A DNA stretch of 64,000 nt from Vreelandella titanicae BH1 (GCF_000336575.1 NZ_AOPO01000003.1:310001-374000); one strand, 5' to 3'; numbered from the stretch's first letter, positions 35,864 to 44,569 are shown. Notes: generated from the sequence alone by a model not told the origin. Numbers and translations are program-made.

Positions 35864-36952
35864 ATGCAGCGACGCCAAGTACTCAAAGTAGGGTTGGGCA
35901 GCGTCGCCATGGCGCTGACCCCGCTGAGTTGGGCGCTGCCCGCGCGGGAGGAAGCCGCTTGGCTGTTCAGCGCGGTAGACGACCCCAGAGGAGGGCATTA
36001 CATCGCCGGGGTGGCATTGGATGGTCAGACCCGCTTTATGATCGAAGTACCCGAGCGCTGCCATGGAGGCTGTCTGCGGCCCGACTCTCGCCAGGCGGTA
36101 TTGTTTGCTCGCCGCCCTGGCACACGGATGCATGTGATCGATGGGGACAGCCGCCAATTAGCCCACACCATTGCGGCCGGGGAGGGCTACCACTTCTACG
36201 GGCATGGCGTTTTCGACCTGAGCGGGCGCTATCTGTATGTCACCGCCAATCGTTTGGAGGACAGCGCCGGGCTAGTGCGCGTTTACGACGCTGCCAACGA
36301 CTACGCCCATGTGCGCGATATGCCGCTGGGTGGTATCGGGCCTCATGAGCTTAGGCTGATGCCGGATGGTGACACACTGGTGATTGGTTTGGGGGGGATC
36401 AAGACTCATCCTGACTATGGCCGGGTTAAACTCAATCTTGATACCATGGCACCAGCGCTGATGCTGCTGGATCGCCACAGCGGTGAGATTCTGGCCCGTC
36501 ACGAACCTTCGTACCACCAGCTCAGCTGTCGTCATCTGGATGTAGCGGCGGACGGTACCGTGATCGCTGGCTACCAGTTTGAAGGGCCCGAGTGGGAGAC
36601 CCATCCGCTGATCTGTCGTCTGGCTGCCGACGGGCACTTCTCTGAGCTGGCGCTGCCCGAGGACGTCACTGCCAGCTTGAACCAATACACCGCCAGCGTG
36701 GCGTTTAGCCGTATCTCTAACACTGTGCTAGTCACCGCACCCCGCGGCAACCGGGTACTGCTGCTGGATACCGCGCAAGGCAAGCTTATTGCCAGCCTGG
36801 CGCTGCCCGACGCCGCCGGCGCCCGCTGCGACGGCAACGGCGGCTTTCTGGTCTCCTCCGGCCAGGGCGGGCTTTACCGAGTAACACCTGGCTCGGCAAC
36901 ACCCCAACTGGTCGCCAGTCTGGAACTCCGCTGGGATAACCATCTGACATAG
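35864..36952 (+). CDS. DUF1513 (beta-propeller-like) exported protein
   Basis: A 362-residue protein with a short N-terminal sequence MQRRQVLKVGLGSVAMALTP that looks like a Tat-type or Sec signal (RRQVLK followed by a hydrophobic stretch). The mature part has repeated strand blocks typical of DUF1513: GGHYIAGVALDG, YHFYGHGVFDLSGRYLYVTAN, GPHELRLMPDGDTLVIGLGGIKTHPDYGR and QLSCRHLDVAADGTVIAGYQ. It is the last gene of the imelysin operon, where it is found in most genomes carrying the set. The function is unknown; a periplasmic propeller partner for iron handling is an inference from context. Confidence 0.9.
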   Translation: MQRRQVLKVGLGSVAMALTPLSWALPAREEAAWLFSAVDDPRGGHYIAGVALDGQTRFMIEVPERCHGGCLRPDSRQAVLFARRPGTRMHVIDGDSRQLAHTIAAGEGYHFYGHGVFDLSGRYLYVTANRLEDSAGLVRVYDAANDYAHVRDMPLGGIGPHELRLMPDGDTLVIGLGGIKTHPDYGRVKLNLDTMAPALMLLDRHSGEILARHEPSYHQLSCRHLDVAADGTVIAGYQFEGPEWETHPLICRLAADGHFSELALPEDVTASLNQYTASVAFSRISNTVLVTAPRGNRVLLLDTAQGKLIASLALPDAAGARCDGNGGFLVSSGQGGLYRVTPGSATPQLVASLELRWDNHLT

Positions 36953-37122
36953 CCCTTCGGAATCGCCCTTAGGAATAGCTCTTAGGAATAGCGTTCCGGT
37001 TCAGACTACTCTTTGTCAGGCCTCTGTCGCTGCTCGTTTGCCACCCAATATGAATGACGTCTTCTTGGTGAGAGGCGCTGCTGTTAGACTTCAGCGCTCT
37101 TTACAGGAAGGCAAGGAGCCCC

Positions 37123-38775
37123 ATGGAACTGCTGCGCTTAGTATTTCATCACTACCGCTGGCCCTTTTTAGGCGCCATTGCTTTGAGCCTATTGAGCGCT
37201 GGCTTAGGGGTCGGGGTAATTGCCTTTATCAACCAGCGGCTTATCGAAGTAGGCAGTATGGCGGCGCTGCCGCAATTTCTCGGCCTGCTGGCGGTGCTCC
37301 TGGCGGTCACACTCAGTACGCAATTAGCGCTGACCGTGTTGGGGCACCACTTTGTGTTTGACCTACGCTCGCGGCTGGTGAAGCGGATTCTCGACACCGA
37401 TATTGAGCGCTTGGAGCAGTTGGGCAACGCCACCTTGCTGGCCAGTCTGTCCAGCGATGTGCGCAACATCACCATTGGCTTTGTGCGTCTGCCGGAGCTG
37501 ATTCAGGGCGTGGTGCTAACGCTTGCCTCGGTGGCCTATTTGGCATGGCTTTCGCCGCAAATGGTGGTGATCACCGTGCTGTGGATCGCGTTCACCATGG
37601 GCGTGGGTTGGGTGCTGGTGTCGCGGGTGTATCGCCATTTTCGCCTCGTGCGTGAAAGCGAAGACAGTCTGTATAAAGATTTCCAGGCGGCCATTGAAGG
37701 GCGCAAAGAGCTGGCGCTCAACCGCGACCGTGCCCGGCGCTTTTATGACGAGCGCTATACCGCCAATGCCCGTGACTACCGTCACCACATTATCCGCGCC
37801 GATACCTACCATTTAAGCGCTAACAACTGGTCTAACATTATGATGTTGGGCGCCATCGGGGTGGTGTTTTTCCTCTCTAATGGATTGGGGTGGGCGAGTA
37901 CCACGGTGGCTTCCACCTTTGCATTGACGCTGCTATTCCTGCGTACGCCGCTGATTCAGGCGGTGGGCGCTTGGCCAACGCTGATCAGTGCCCAGGTCGC
38001 TTTTGATAAATTGAGCAGCCTGGAGCTAGCCGAGTACCAATCAAGCTTTGCCGTCGACGATACGCTGGCTGATTGGCAGCGTCTGGAGCTGGAGGAAGTC
38101 ACTTATCATTACCCGGACACTGCCCAGGGCGAGGGCTTCCAGGTGGGGCCACTCAATATGGCCCTAGAGCGCGGTGAGCAGGTGTTTCTGATCGGCGGCA
38201 ACGGCAGCGGTAAGTCGACCCTGGCAAGGCTACTCTCGGGGTTATACCGCCCCCAAAGCGGCACCATTAAGATTGATGGCGAGGTTGTTACTGCTGCTCA
38301 GTGGGAAGCGTTCCGTGCTCGCTTTGCCAGCGTGTTTACCGATTTCCACCAGTTTGATCAGACCATGGGCCCTGAAGGCCTACCTGCTGACCAGAAGGTC
38401 GTTGATACCTGGCTTGAGCGACTGCAGATGCAGCATAAATTGCAGTGGGAGGGTGATCGCGTCATCAACACTCAGCTCTCACAAGGTCAGCGTAAACGCC
38501 TGGCGTTGCTGCTGGCGATTGCCGAAAAGCGCGATATCTTGCTGCTCGACGAGTGGGCGGCGGATCAAGACCCGCAGTTCCGGCGGCTGTTCTACCGCGA
38601 GCTGTTACCGCACTTGAAAGCAATGGGTAAAACCGTGTTTGCTATCAGCCATGACGACAGCTACTTCGTCCACGCTGATCGGTTGCTGGAGATGTCGAAG
38701 GGGCAGCTTAGCGAGCTGAAAGGCGAGCAGCGTGCGCGGGCAAGCGAAGATGCAGTTGCGCAAATTAATATCTAA
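37123..38775 (+). CDS. Cyclic-peptide/siderophore ABC exporter, PvdE/YojI-type (fused permease and ATPase)
   Basis: A 550-residue half-transporter. Six membrane helices span residues ~10-310 and an ATPase domain ~325-545. Walker A is GGNGSGKST, the signature is [14 protein letters not shown], and Walker B is [17 protein letters not shown], followed by the His switch [18 protein letters not shown] and the DDSYF block are characteristic of the PvdE/SyrD/YojI family that exports siderophore precursors and lipopeptides across the inner membrane as a homodimer. It lies ~7 kb upstream of the NRPS genes, convergent with fhuF. It is the obvious candidate for export of the acyl-peptide siderophore or its precursor. 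Confidence 0.9.
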   Translation: MELLRLVFHHYRWPFLGAIALSLLSAGLGVGVIAFINQRLIEVGSMAALPQFLGLLAVLLAVTLSTQLALTVLGHHFVFDLRSRLVKRILDTDIERLEQLGNATLLASLSSDVRNITIGFVRLPELIQGVVLTLASVAYLAWLSPQMVVITVLWIAFTMGVGWVLVSRVYRHFRLVRESEDSLYKDFQAAIEGRKELALNRDRARRFYDERYTANARDYRHHIIRADTYHLSANNWSNIMMLGAIGVVFFLSNGLGWASTTVASTFALTLLFLRTPLIQAVGAWPTLISAQVAFDKLSSLELAEYQSSFAVDDTLADWQRLELEEVTYHYPDTAQGEGFQVGPLNMALERGEQVFLIGGNGSGKSTLARLLSGLYRPQSGTIKIDGEVVTAAQWEAFRARFASVFTDFHQFDQTMGPEGLPADQKVVDTWLERLQMQHKLQWEGDRVINTQLSQGQRKRLALLLAIAEKRDILLLDEWAADQDPQFRRLFYRELLPHLKAMGKTVFAISHDDSYFVHADRLLEMSKGQLSELKGEQRARASEDAVAQINI

Positions 38776-38798
38776 ACCGTGTTAAAAATACTAACGTG

Positions 38799-39587
38799 TT
38801 AACGGGCGACCTGTTTGGCGCGCTTTCGCGCTTCCAGGTCGCAGCCCTCTAGCGGGCAGGTGCCGCAGGTATCAAACTCATCCAGTAAATAGCGCAGGCA
38901 GCAAAGCTTGCGCACCCGCTTAACTTCCTCACTCCCCTTGGGCGTAAAGTAACGCACCGGCTGAAACAGCGGGTTGCGCTTGCCGTTGGGCAGGTTGCGC
39001 GCTTCCAGCAGCGCCTTGGCGGCCTCAAACGCCTGCCTATTGGCAAGCGGGTGCTCGCCCAGCGCGTTGACGTAAAAGTCCAGATAGCCACCGGCATTGC
39101 TCCAGAACACCCGCTGTGCAGCGCCGGAGATAGCCGCTAATTGCTCAATCAACGGTGCCCAGTGCTGCTCAATCAGGGTAGCAAAACGCTCAAACGGGTC
39201 GTGAGTGGTTATCGACGTGCCTTCGTGGGGCAACCACAGCCGCGAGGTGGCGCCCTTGTCGTTAAAGATAACCTGCATGTCGTCCAGCCCCACCGGCAGG
39301 TCACGGTTAAGCAGCAGGTTGGCAGTCAGTGTGGGAACGGTTAGCGCACTTAAGTGCCATTTCGACCAGATCGATACCACTGCCCGCTGGTCTCCGCCTG
39401 GGTACTGTTCAGTGAAACGGGAGAGATCCTCTTTGAGCCAATCGGCATTCCGCCAACGGGCTGTTTTGAACGCTTCCAGCGGTGGCGTTCCACCTATTAA
39501 CGGCGGCGTAAAGTTCGCCAACGGCCCGGTGTAGCAGGACGCTAACGAAGGCTCGAACAGTTGCGGCTGACGCAGAGCAGAGGGCAT
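38799..39587 (-). CDS. FhuF-like siderophore ferric-iron reductase
   Basis: A 262-residue protein with the C-terminal FhuF iron-sulphur motif CC-x10-CxxC (KLCCLRYLLDEFDTCGTCPLEG near residues 232-251), which binds a [2Fe-2S] cluster. The N-terminal region is variable, as usual. FhuF reduces Fe(III) in the cytoplasm to free it from hydroxamate siderophores. It sits between the PvdE-like exporter and the FhuC-like ATPase and is on the same strand as the latter, though separated by 148 bp. No signal peptide or membrane helix is seen, in keeping with a cytosolic or membrane-associated reductase. Confidence 0.88.
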   Translation of the reverse strand: MPSALRQPQLFEPSLASCYTGPLANFTPPLIGGTPPLEAFKTARWRNADWLKEDLSRFTEQYPGGDQRAVVSIWSKWHLSALTVPTLTANLLLNRDLPVGLDDMQVIFNDKGATSRLWLPHEGTSITTHDPFERFATLIEQHWAPLIEQLAAISGAAQRVFWSNAGGYLDFYVNALGEHPLANRQAFEAAKALLEARNLPNGKRNPLFQPVRYFTPKGSEEVKRVRKLCCLRYLLDEFDTCGTCPLEGCDLEARKRAKQVAR

Positions 39588-39735
39588 CGCGAGGCTCCAT
39601 CACAGGGATTTAGCGCAGGGTTTTACACAGCACACAGGGGAAATATGGCATCCAGCTTAATCGATAATGCGTATCAGTTGAAGCGTTTGGTTGCGAATGA
39701 GTGCTTTTAAATGTCTTTGGCCTCGGAGAATAACG

Positions 39736-40503
39736 TTATTGAGCCACGGCGATATTGTGCTCTCCGTTGGGGTGCTTCATGACCTGCATCGGTAGGCCAT
39801 AAATCGCTTCTAAGGTGCTGCAGCTCATCAAATCACCCGGGCTGCCATGGGCCAGCAAGCGACCGCTGTGCAGTGCCATCAGCTCGTCGCAGTAGCGCGA
39901 GGCCATGTTGATATCGTGCAGTACAATAATCACCCCAAGATTTAGCTCATCGCACAGCTTACGGATCAGCGCCAGCACTTCGATTTGGTGAGCGATATCC
40001 AGCGCCGCTAGCGGCTCATCCAACAGCAGGAATCGGCTGCCCTGGGCGAGTAGCATCGCCAACCAGACCCTTTGACGTTCACCACCAGAGAGCGTGTCGA
40101 CCAAGCGGTCGGCAAAGGCCTCTGTGTGGGTCAGGGCAATGGCGCGATCAATGGCATCTTTGTCTTTCTGGGTGTGGCGGCCCAGCAGCCCGTGCCATGG
40201 GTAGCGGCCAAAGGCGACTAGCTCGCGTCCGGTAAGACTTTCTGCACTTGGTAAATGCTGGGGCAGGTAAGCCACCTGACGGGCGAACTCACGATTTCCC
40301 CAGTCACTCAGCGGGCGTTGATCAAAGTGAACCTCCCCCTGGCTTACCGGCTGCTGCTGGGCCATGAGCTTGATCAGCGTCGACTTGCCCGAGCCGTTAT
40401 GGCCAATCAGGCCGTAAACCTTGCCCTCATGAAAACTGTGGTCAATGGGATTTAAAATCTGCTTACCATTGATTTCAAAGGTGGCGCCTTTGACCTCGAA
40501 CAT
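39736..40503 (-). CDS. Iron-siderophore ABC transporter ATP-binding protein, FhuC-type
   Basis: A 255-residue ATPase with Walker A GHNGSGKST, Q-loop YLPQHL, signature TLSGGERQRVWLAMLLAQ, Walker B FLLLDEPLAALD and H-loop IIVLHDINMASRYCDEL. ELVAFGRYPWHGLLGR is typical of FhuC/FepC-type importers for ferric siderophores. The usual FhuB permease and FhuD binding protein are not next to it; fhuF follows instead. A Fur-like box overlaps its promoter. It must pair with a permease encoded elsewhere, or it is a remnant of a larger cassette. Confidence 0.9.
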   Translation of the reverse strand: MFEVKGATFEINGKQILNPIDHSFHEGKVYGLIGHNGSGKSTLIKLMAQQQPVSQGEVHFDQRPLSDWGNREFARQVAYLPQHLPSAESLTGRELVAFGRYPWHGLLGRHTQKDKDAIDRAIALTHTEAFADRLVDTLSGGERQRVWLAMLLAQGSRFLLLDEPLAALDIAHQIEVLALIRKLCDELNLGVIIVLHDINMASRYCDELMALHSGRLLAHGSPGDLMSCSTLEAIYGLPMQVMKHPNGEHNIAVAQ

Positions 40504-40549
40504 GAATGACTCCTGGAGATAGGGTTGATGATAATGCCTCCATTCTAGT

Positions 40550-40568
40550 GCTAATGGTTCTCATTTTT
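40550..40568 (-). promoter_or_regulatory. Fur-like box upstream of the FhuC-type gene
   Basis: Read on the minus strand the 19-mer is AAAAATGAGAACCATTAGC. It agrees with the Fur consensus GATAATGATAATCATTATC at 14 of 19 positions and lies ~47 bases upstream of the start codon. This is a by-eye match, not a scored one. Confidence 0.65.
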
Positions 40569-40670
40569 AACAAAAAAATGAAAAGATTTACGTGATAGAT
40601 GGCAAACGCCGCTTGGGGAAAGCAGGCAAGGGGTAGGTCTCAGGTGGTTAGAGATGACGTTGGTCGTTTA

Positions 40671-41468
40671 TCAGCAAGACGCTAAACACGCTAGCAGTTG
40701 TCCATGCCTCTCGGGGTGCGCCGCAAGTAAACTGTTCCATTGAGAGGGATTCGGCTCGCCAGTGAGATCCGTGACGGTGTAGCCAGCTTCTCTGGCAATC
40801 ACAATACCGGCGGCGATATCCCAAAAGTCGAGCTTAGCGCCTTGAGACCAAAAAGCATCAAACCGGCCCAGGCTGGTGTAGGCGATCTCCAGCGCCGCCG
40901 ATCCTGGGCTGCGGATACCGGCCACCTGGGGCATTAGAGCAGCGAGTTGATCTAGGGCCGTCGTACAGTCGCCTTTAGCGTGGTAAGGCAGGCAGGTGCT
41001 TATAAGCATCTCGTTCAGTGGGCGAGGTTCAGGCGTAGTGAGCGGCGTGTCGTTGAGGAAGACGCCGGTGCCAAGGCTGGCCCAAAGCATTTCATCAAGC
41101 AGCGGTTGATAGACAACGCCGATGATCAGCTCATCGCCCTTAGTAACCGCGATGGAGACTGAGAAGTGAGGTACCCCATGCAAAAAGTTGCTGGTGCCAT
41201 CGAGAGGGTCAATGATGACGGTATAGTCACTATCGGTGGGTGTAAGCCCGCTCTCTTCACCTAGGAAAGCGATATCGGGAAAGGCGCTATTGATACAGTC
41301 GATAATGATGTTCTCGGCGGCCGTATCGTAGTAGCTGACAAAGTCTGACGCCCCCTTTTGCTCAAAGGCGATTCTGCCCTTTAGCGAATATCCCTCGCGT
41401 AACAGCGCACCTGCCTCGTACGCCGCCTGCTTCACCGTTTCGAGTAGGTCGTTACTGCTATCGAGCAT
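40671..41468 (-). CDS. Inositol monophosphatase-family protein
   Basis: The ATG at 41468 has an AGGGGAAA site and gives 265 residues; an ATG at 41486 is the alternative. Metal-binding motifs of the IMPase/FIG fold are intact: FLGEESG, DPLDGTSNFLHG and KLDFWDIAAG. The family dephosphorylates inositol phosphates, PAP or sugar phosphates with Mg2+; the E. coli homologue SuhB also assists rRNA transcription. This copy is separate from typical suhB contexts and sits in the iron-gene region with no clear tie to it. The substrate is undetermined. Confidence 0.88.
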   Translation of the reverse strand: MLDSSNDLLETVKQAAYEAGALLREGYSLKGRIAFEQKGASDFVSYYDTAAENIIIDCINSAFPDIAFLGEESGLTPTDSDYTVIIDPLDGTSNFLHGVPHFSVSIAVTKGDELIIGVVYQPLLDEMLWASLGTGVFLNDTPLTTPEPRPLNEMLISTCLPYHAKGDCTTALDQLAALMPQVAGIRSPGSAALEIAYTSLGRFDAFWSQGAKLDFWDIAAGIVIAREAGYTVTDLTGEPNPSQWNSLLAAHPERHGQLLACLASC

Positions 41469-41578
41469 TGTATTTCCCCTGGGCATTCATCGTGCCTTAG
41501 TGAATGGCAAAAACTGTATGCATTCAATGTAACTAGCCATTCATGACGCGGAGATGACAGTGGCGGATAGATTGGTAG

Positions 41579-43150
41579 CTAAGCCAAGGTCTCCACCTCA
41601 AACGCTACAATTTGGCGCTCAACGCTGGAAAACTCCACGCCGATCAGGTGGATGGGCTTGCCCGAAGCGCGGTGCTTATCGGCATAGCCTTTATGTTTGA
41701 TCTGCTCCAGCGCTTTACCTTCCGGCAGTTGTTCCACCACTTTGAACTCAAACAGGTAGATATGCCCACCAAAGTCCACGCTCATATCCACCTTGCCGTG
41801 GTGGCTGGCGTCTTCCACGGTTACATCCAGCCCCAAGGCCGCAAAGTGGCTGTAAAAGACACTGGCATAATGCCCTTCGTATTTGGCGATGGGGTTGTTG
41901 CGGTACCAGTCATGGGGGAGTCCGGCGTAGAGCGCCTTTAAGTGAGCTTCCAACGCAGCAAGGTCATGGCGCTGAAAAGTGTCAAATAACGCCAGTTGGT
42001 AGGTTTGCGCATCGCTTGTGTTAATACCCAATACTGGCAGCAATAAATCGTTAAGGCTGCTTTCTACCTCCCTGTTCGGAAAGCCCAGCGTATAGAGGCG
42101 ATAACCCAGCATGGGTTCCTGCACGTCTTTAATGGTGATGTAGCCGGTTTGGAACAGCAGCCCTTCGGTGGTGATATCGTCGACATCAAAGCGGCCGAGC
42201 AACTGTGCTTTTGCTTGCAAGGTCTCCAATCGAGGGGTAAACACCCCGCGTTGTTTGAGAATATCGACCAAAAACGTTGGCGTCGCGGACTCAAACCAGT
42301 ACGGGCCGAATTCTTGCTCTTGGAACAGCAATAGTACATCGAAGGGATTGTAGACAGAGGTAACCTCACGACCACCCCAGCGATAGCCGTTATACCACTG
42401 TTTGATTTCCTGACGGTCTAACCCAGAAAGTTCAGGTTCAAATACGGTATCGATATCGTCATCGGTATAACCACACAAGGTTGCATAGTCGGGCGAAAGG
42501 GTAATATCGCGGAGATTGTTCAAGCCCGAAAACAGGCTGACCTTGCTGAATTTGGAAACGCCGGTAAGCAGCACGAAGTGTAGGTGCGGGTCGGCGTCTT
42601 TCAGCACGCTGTAAAGGTTCTTCAAACCCTCGCGCAGTTCCCGGGCACGCTCCGGCGCCAGGATGTTATCCAGAATCGGCTTGTCGTACTCGTCAATCAG
42701 GATGACCACCCGCTGACCACTCTGCTGGTGGGCGGCACGAATGAGGGCGGAAAATTCACCCGGTATATCGGTTTTATGGTGGTGGGTAATGCCGAGTCGC
42801 TCTCGTTGAACGCGTAGCTGCTCACGAATACGCTCATCCAGCCCTTCACGGCCCTGCATCACGCCATCGGCAAAGCTAATACGAATCACCGGGTAGCGCT
42901 GCTGCCAGTCCCACCTGTCGTGGAGATACAGCCCTTCGAACAGCGCCTGGCGACCTTCAAACAGGCAGCGCAGGGTGTCCAGCAAGAGACTTTTGCCGAA
43001 GCGGCGTGGCCGCGAGAGGAAGTAGTATTTGTTCTGGTTAACCAAACGCTCAATGTGCGGTGTCTTATCGACGTAGTAATAGTTCCCTTCGCGGATATCC
43101 GAGAACGTCTGAATCCCGATGGGTAACTTACGGCGGTGGGCATCCGTCAC
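41579..43150 (-). CDS. AAA-ATPase-like / DUF1703 (PD-(D/E)XK nuclease-like) protein
   Basis: A GTG start at 43150 with a GGAGACC site gives 523 residues beginning VTDAHRRKLPIGIQTF. An upstream ATG at 43201 would add a Cys/Tyr-rich leader unlike the family. The N-terminal half is an AAA-ATPase_like domain (PIGIQTFSDIREGNYYYVDKT; RPRRFGKSLLLDTL as the P-loop variant; VVILIDEYDKPIL as Walker B; GVSKFSKVSLFSGLNNL). The C-terminal half (~400-520) ends with a DUF1703 nuclease-like core (VDMSVDFGGHIYLFEFKVV). Members are abundant in Bacteroidetes and scattered in proteobacteria; none is well characterised. It has no evident link to siderophore genes and may be laterally acquired. Confidence 0.85.
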   Translation of the reverse strand: MTDAHRRKLPIGIQTFSDIREGNYYYVDKTPHIERLVNQNKYYFLSRPRRFGKSLLLDTLRCLFEGRQALFEGLYLHDRWDWQQRYPVIRISFADGVMQGREGLDERIREQLRVQRERLGITHHHKTDIPGEFSALIRAAHQQSGQRVVILIDEYDKPILDNILAPERARELREGLKNLYSVLKDADPHLHFVLLTGVSKFSKVSLFSGLNNLRDITLSPDYATLCGYTDDDIDTVFEPELSGLDRQEIKQWYNGYRWGGREVTSVYNPFDVLLLFQEQEFGPYWFESATPTFLVDILKQRGVFTPRLETLQAKAQLLGRFDVDDITTEGLLFQTGYITIKDVQEPMLGYRLYTLGFPNREVESSLNDLLLPVLGINTSDAQTYQLALFDTFQRHDLAALEAHLKALYAGLPHDWYRNNPIAKYEGHYASVFYSHFAALGLDVTVEDASHHGKVDMSVDFGGHIYLFEFKVVEQLPEGKALEQIKHKGYADKHRASGKPIHLIGVEFSSVERQIVAFEVETLA

Positions 43151-43456
43151 GGTGGGTCTCCAGAGCAAGAAACAGCGATACGAGCAGCAGTAGTTTAGCA
43201 TGCTCAGGGGCTGAAATGCCTAGCCACGAGTTGTCAGCGCGCCGAGTGTTGTTCGCAGCTAAGGTAAAGGCGTTGGTGGCAACGAAGTAACAAGGGCTGG
43301 AGAGGAGACGAGAAACATCTCATGAAGTAGTGCTGCCAACAAGCATATCGTTATAAAAAGTGAGTTAGCTCTCACCAGTTGACTTGTCAGGCTCTAACGC
43401 AAATAATAATTATTGCCATTTATTCCGTGGTGTTAATCAAGGCAGGAGGCCGAGCT
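43151..43456. promoter_or_regulatory. 306-bp intergenic region carrying the promoter of the ECF sigma gene
   Basis: No gene is seen. The right part carries the Fur-like box at 43399-43417 and the AGGAGG ribosome-binding site (43444-43449) of the sigma-factor gene. The left part holds the start region of the minus-strand ATPase gene. Confidence 0.5.
43399..43417 (+). promoter_or_regulatory. Fur-like box upstream of the ECF sigma factor gene
   Basis: GCAAATAATAATTATTGCC agrees with GATAATGATAATCATTATC at 13 of 19 positions and is itself nearly palindromic. It lies 40-58 bases upstream of the GTG start, so repression by Fe-Fur is expected. Confidence 0.65.
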
Positions 43457-43984
43457 GTGGATACCCAGACCTGGAGCGCTGAGTTAGAAGATATCTTCGT
43501 TAATCAGCGGCCCCGGCTCTGCTGTGTCGCCGCAAGAGTATTGGGCAATGCTGATCAAGCCGATGATGTCGTGCAGGACGCCTATCTAAAAATTTCGGAA
43601 GCAACCACGCTTTTTGAGGTGAAGCAGCCTATATCTTACGTGTCACGTGTGGTGCGCAACCTCGCCATTGACCGCTGCCGCCGTTCGGCGTTTGAGTCAA
43701 CTTTGTTTGCAAAAGAAGAGGAGGGGGATACCACCTCTTACGCATCACACTCCCCAGAGGTGATCGCGATTGATCGCCAGGCCTTGGCCCAGGTGGTTAA
43801 CGCGTTGGACGAGCTGCCCGAGCGTACGCGGCGCGCTTTTGAGCTCTATCGTTCGGGAAGTCATACGCAGCGGGAAGTGGCCCACTTGTTAGGTATTTCC
43901 ACCACGTTAGTTAATTTTATGATTCGCGATGCACTGACTCATTGCCGCCAGTCGCTACAAGGCCAGATGTTGCCAGATCGGTAA
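43457..43984 (+). CDS. ECF RNA polymerase sigma factor, FecI/PvdS-like (iron starvation)
   Basis: The GTG at 43457 with an ideal AGGAGG site gives 175 residues; an upstream ATG at 43379 falls in the Fur-box region and is less likely. Region 2 contains DDVVQDAYLKI and YVSRVVRNLAIDRCRR; region 4 contains LPERTRRAFELYRSGSHTQREVAHLLGISTTLVNFMIRDAL. This is the size and order of iron-starvation ECF sigma factors such as FecI, PvdS and PupI. It is first in a rightward run leading to mbtH and the NRPS genes. A TAAAT-N16-CGT sequence before mbtH is the likely target, and a FecR-like mini-protein follows 123 bp later. Confidence 0.9.
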   Translation: MDTQTWSAELEDIFVNQRPRLCCVAARVLGNADQADDVVQDAYLKISEATTLFEVKQPISYVSRVVRNLAIDRCRRSAFESTLFAKEEEGDTTSYASHSPEVIAIDRQALAQVVNALDELPERTRRAFELYRSGSHTQREVAHLLGISTTLVNFMIRDALTHCRQSLQGQMLPDR

Positions 43985-44107
43985 GCCCACGTTCCGTCCC
44001 TTCTTTGTTGTCGCTTTGTTACACTGTCAGCAAATAGCGTTGATAATATTACACGCTTCCCGAGACAGGTGTTCAGCAGGCAGCAGTAGCGAGGTTTGAC
44101 AGTAACG

Positions 44108-44314
44108 ATGGATAACGACAGCGGCGATGATGCCGTTTGGCAAACGGCGCTAGACTGGCTGATGCGCGAGCATGAAGAGACGTTGAGCGACGCTGATCGC
44201 GAGGCGCTTCATGCGTGGTTAGCGGCTTCTTCTCAGCACCGCCGTGTATTTCGTGAAGCCGAACAGCTATGGCTGCTAACGGGGATGATTCCAAGTGGTG
44301 ATGAGCGCAACTGA
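44108..44314 (+). CDS. Stand-alone FecR N-terminal (DUF4880) domain protein
   Basis: A 68-residue protein, MDNDSGDDAVWQTALDWLMR onward. It matches the cytoplasmic N-terminal anti-sigma domain of FecR/PupR/FpvR regulators (ALDWLMREHEETLSDADREALHAWLAASSQHRRVFREAEQLW is the conserved span, residues ~14-56). The membrane helix and periplasmic FecR domain that normally follow are missing, and no continuation is seen in other frames over the next 250 bp. A TTG four codons upstream is an alternative start. It directly follows the ECF sigma gene, so it could bind that factor as a soluble inhibitor or activator without outer-membrane signalling. This role is inferred. Confidence 0.8.
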   Translation: MDNDSGDDAVWQTALDWLMREHEETLSDADREALHAWLAASSQHRRVFREAEQLWLLTGMIPSGDERN

Positions 44315-44480
44315 TCAGTCACTGTTTTTTTTACTCTCCTCCTTCGGTTGTCAGGCTAACTAAATGGTCGCGAGCTAAAGCTGCCTCCTACTGGTGCAAT
44401 TCTTAGTCTGGCAAAGGTAATTCTATGCCTACGCCCTAGCGGCCCCTCCCCTTATTTTTTCTATTTTCCTACCCCAACAT

Positions 44481-44504
44481 TAAATTTTCTGACGCCTCAC
44501 TCGT
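44481..44504 (+). promoter_or_regulatory. Candidate iron-starvation (PvdS-type) promoter for the mbtH-NRPS operon
   Basis: TAAAT at 44481-44485 and CGT at 44502-44504 are separated by exactly 16 bases. This reproduces the Pseudomonas PvdS promoter element TAAAT-N16-CGT. It lies 66 bases upstream of the mbtH start, directly downstream of an ECF sigma gene and a FecR-like gene. Confidence 0.65.
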
Positions 44505-44569
44505 CATTGAGTAATGAGAAGTAATTGCGTTTTATTTCTCATTCCTTTGGCAACGATGAGGTTAGTCCC

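Noticed and set aside
36960-36995. Tandem CTTAGGAATAGC copies upstream of the PvdE-like exporter
   Set aside because: Only two copies are adjacent, with no symmetry or promoter link; probably a small local duplication.
39590-39700. Possible PvdS-type element before fhuF
   Set aside because: A TAAAT exists on the minus strand, but at 16 bases it meets CGC, not CGT, and would overlap the start codon.
44505-44530. A possible second Fur box (GTAATGAGAAGTAATT) just before mbtH
   Set aside because: It matches the consensus at only about 10 of 15 central positions and lacks symmetry; the ECF-type promoter just upstream explains iron control better.
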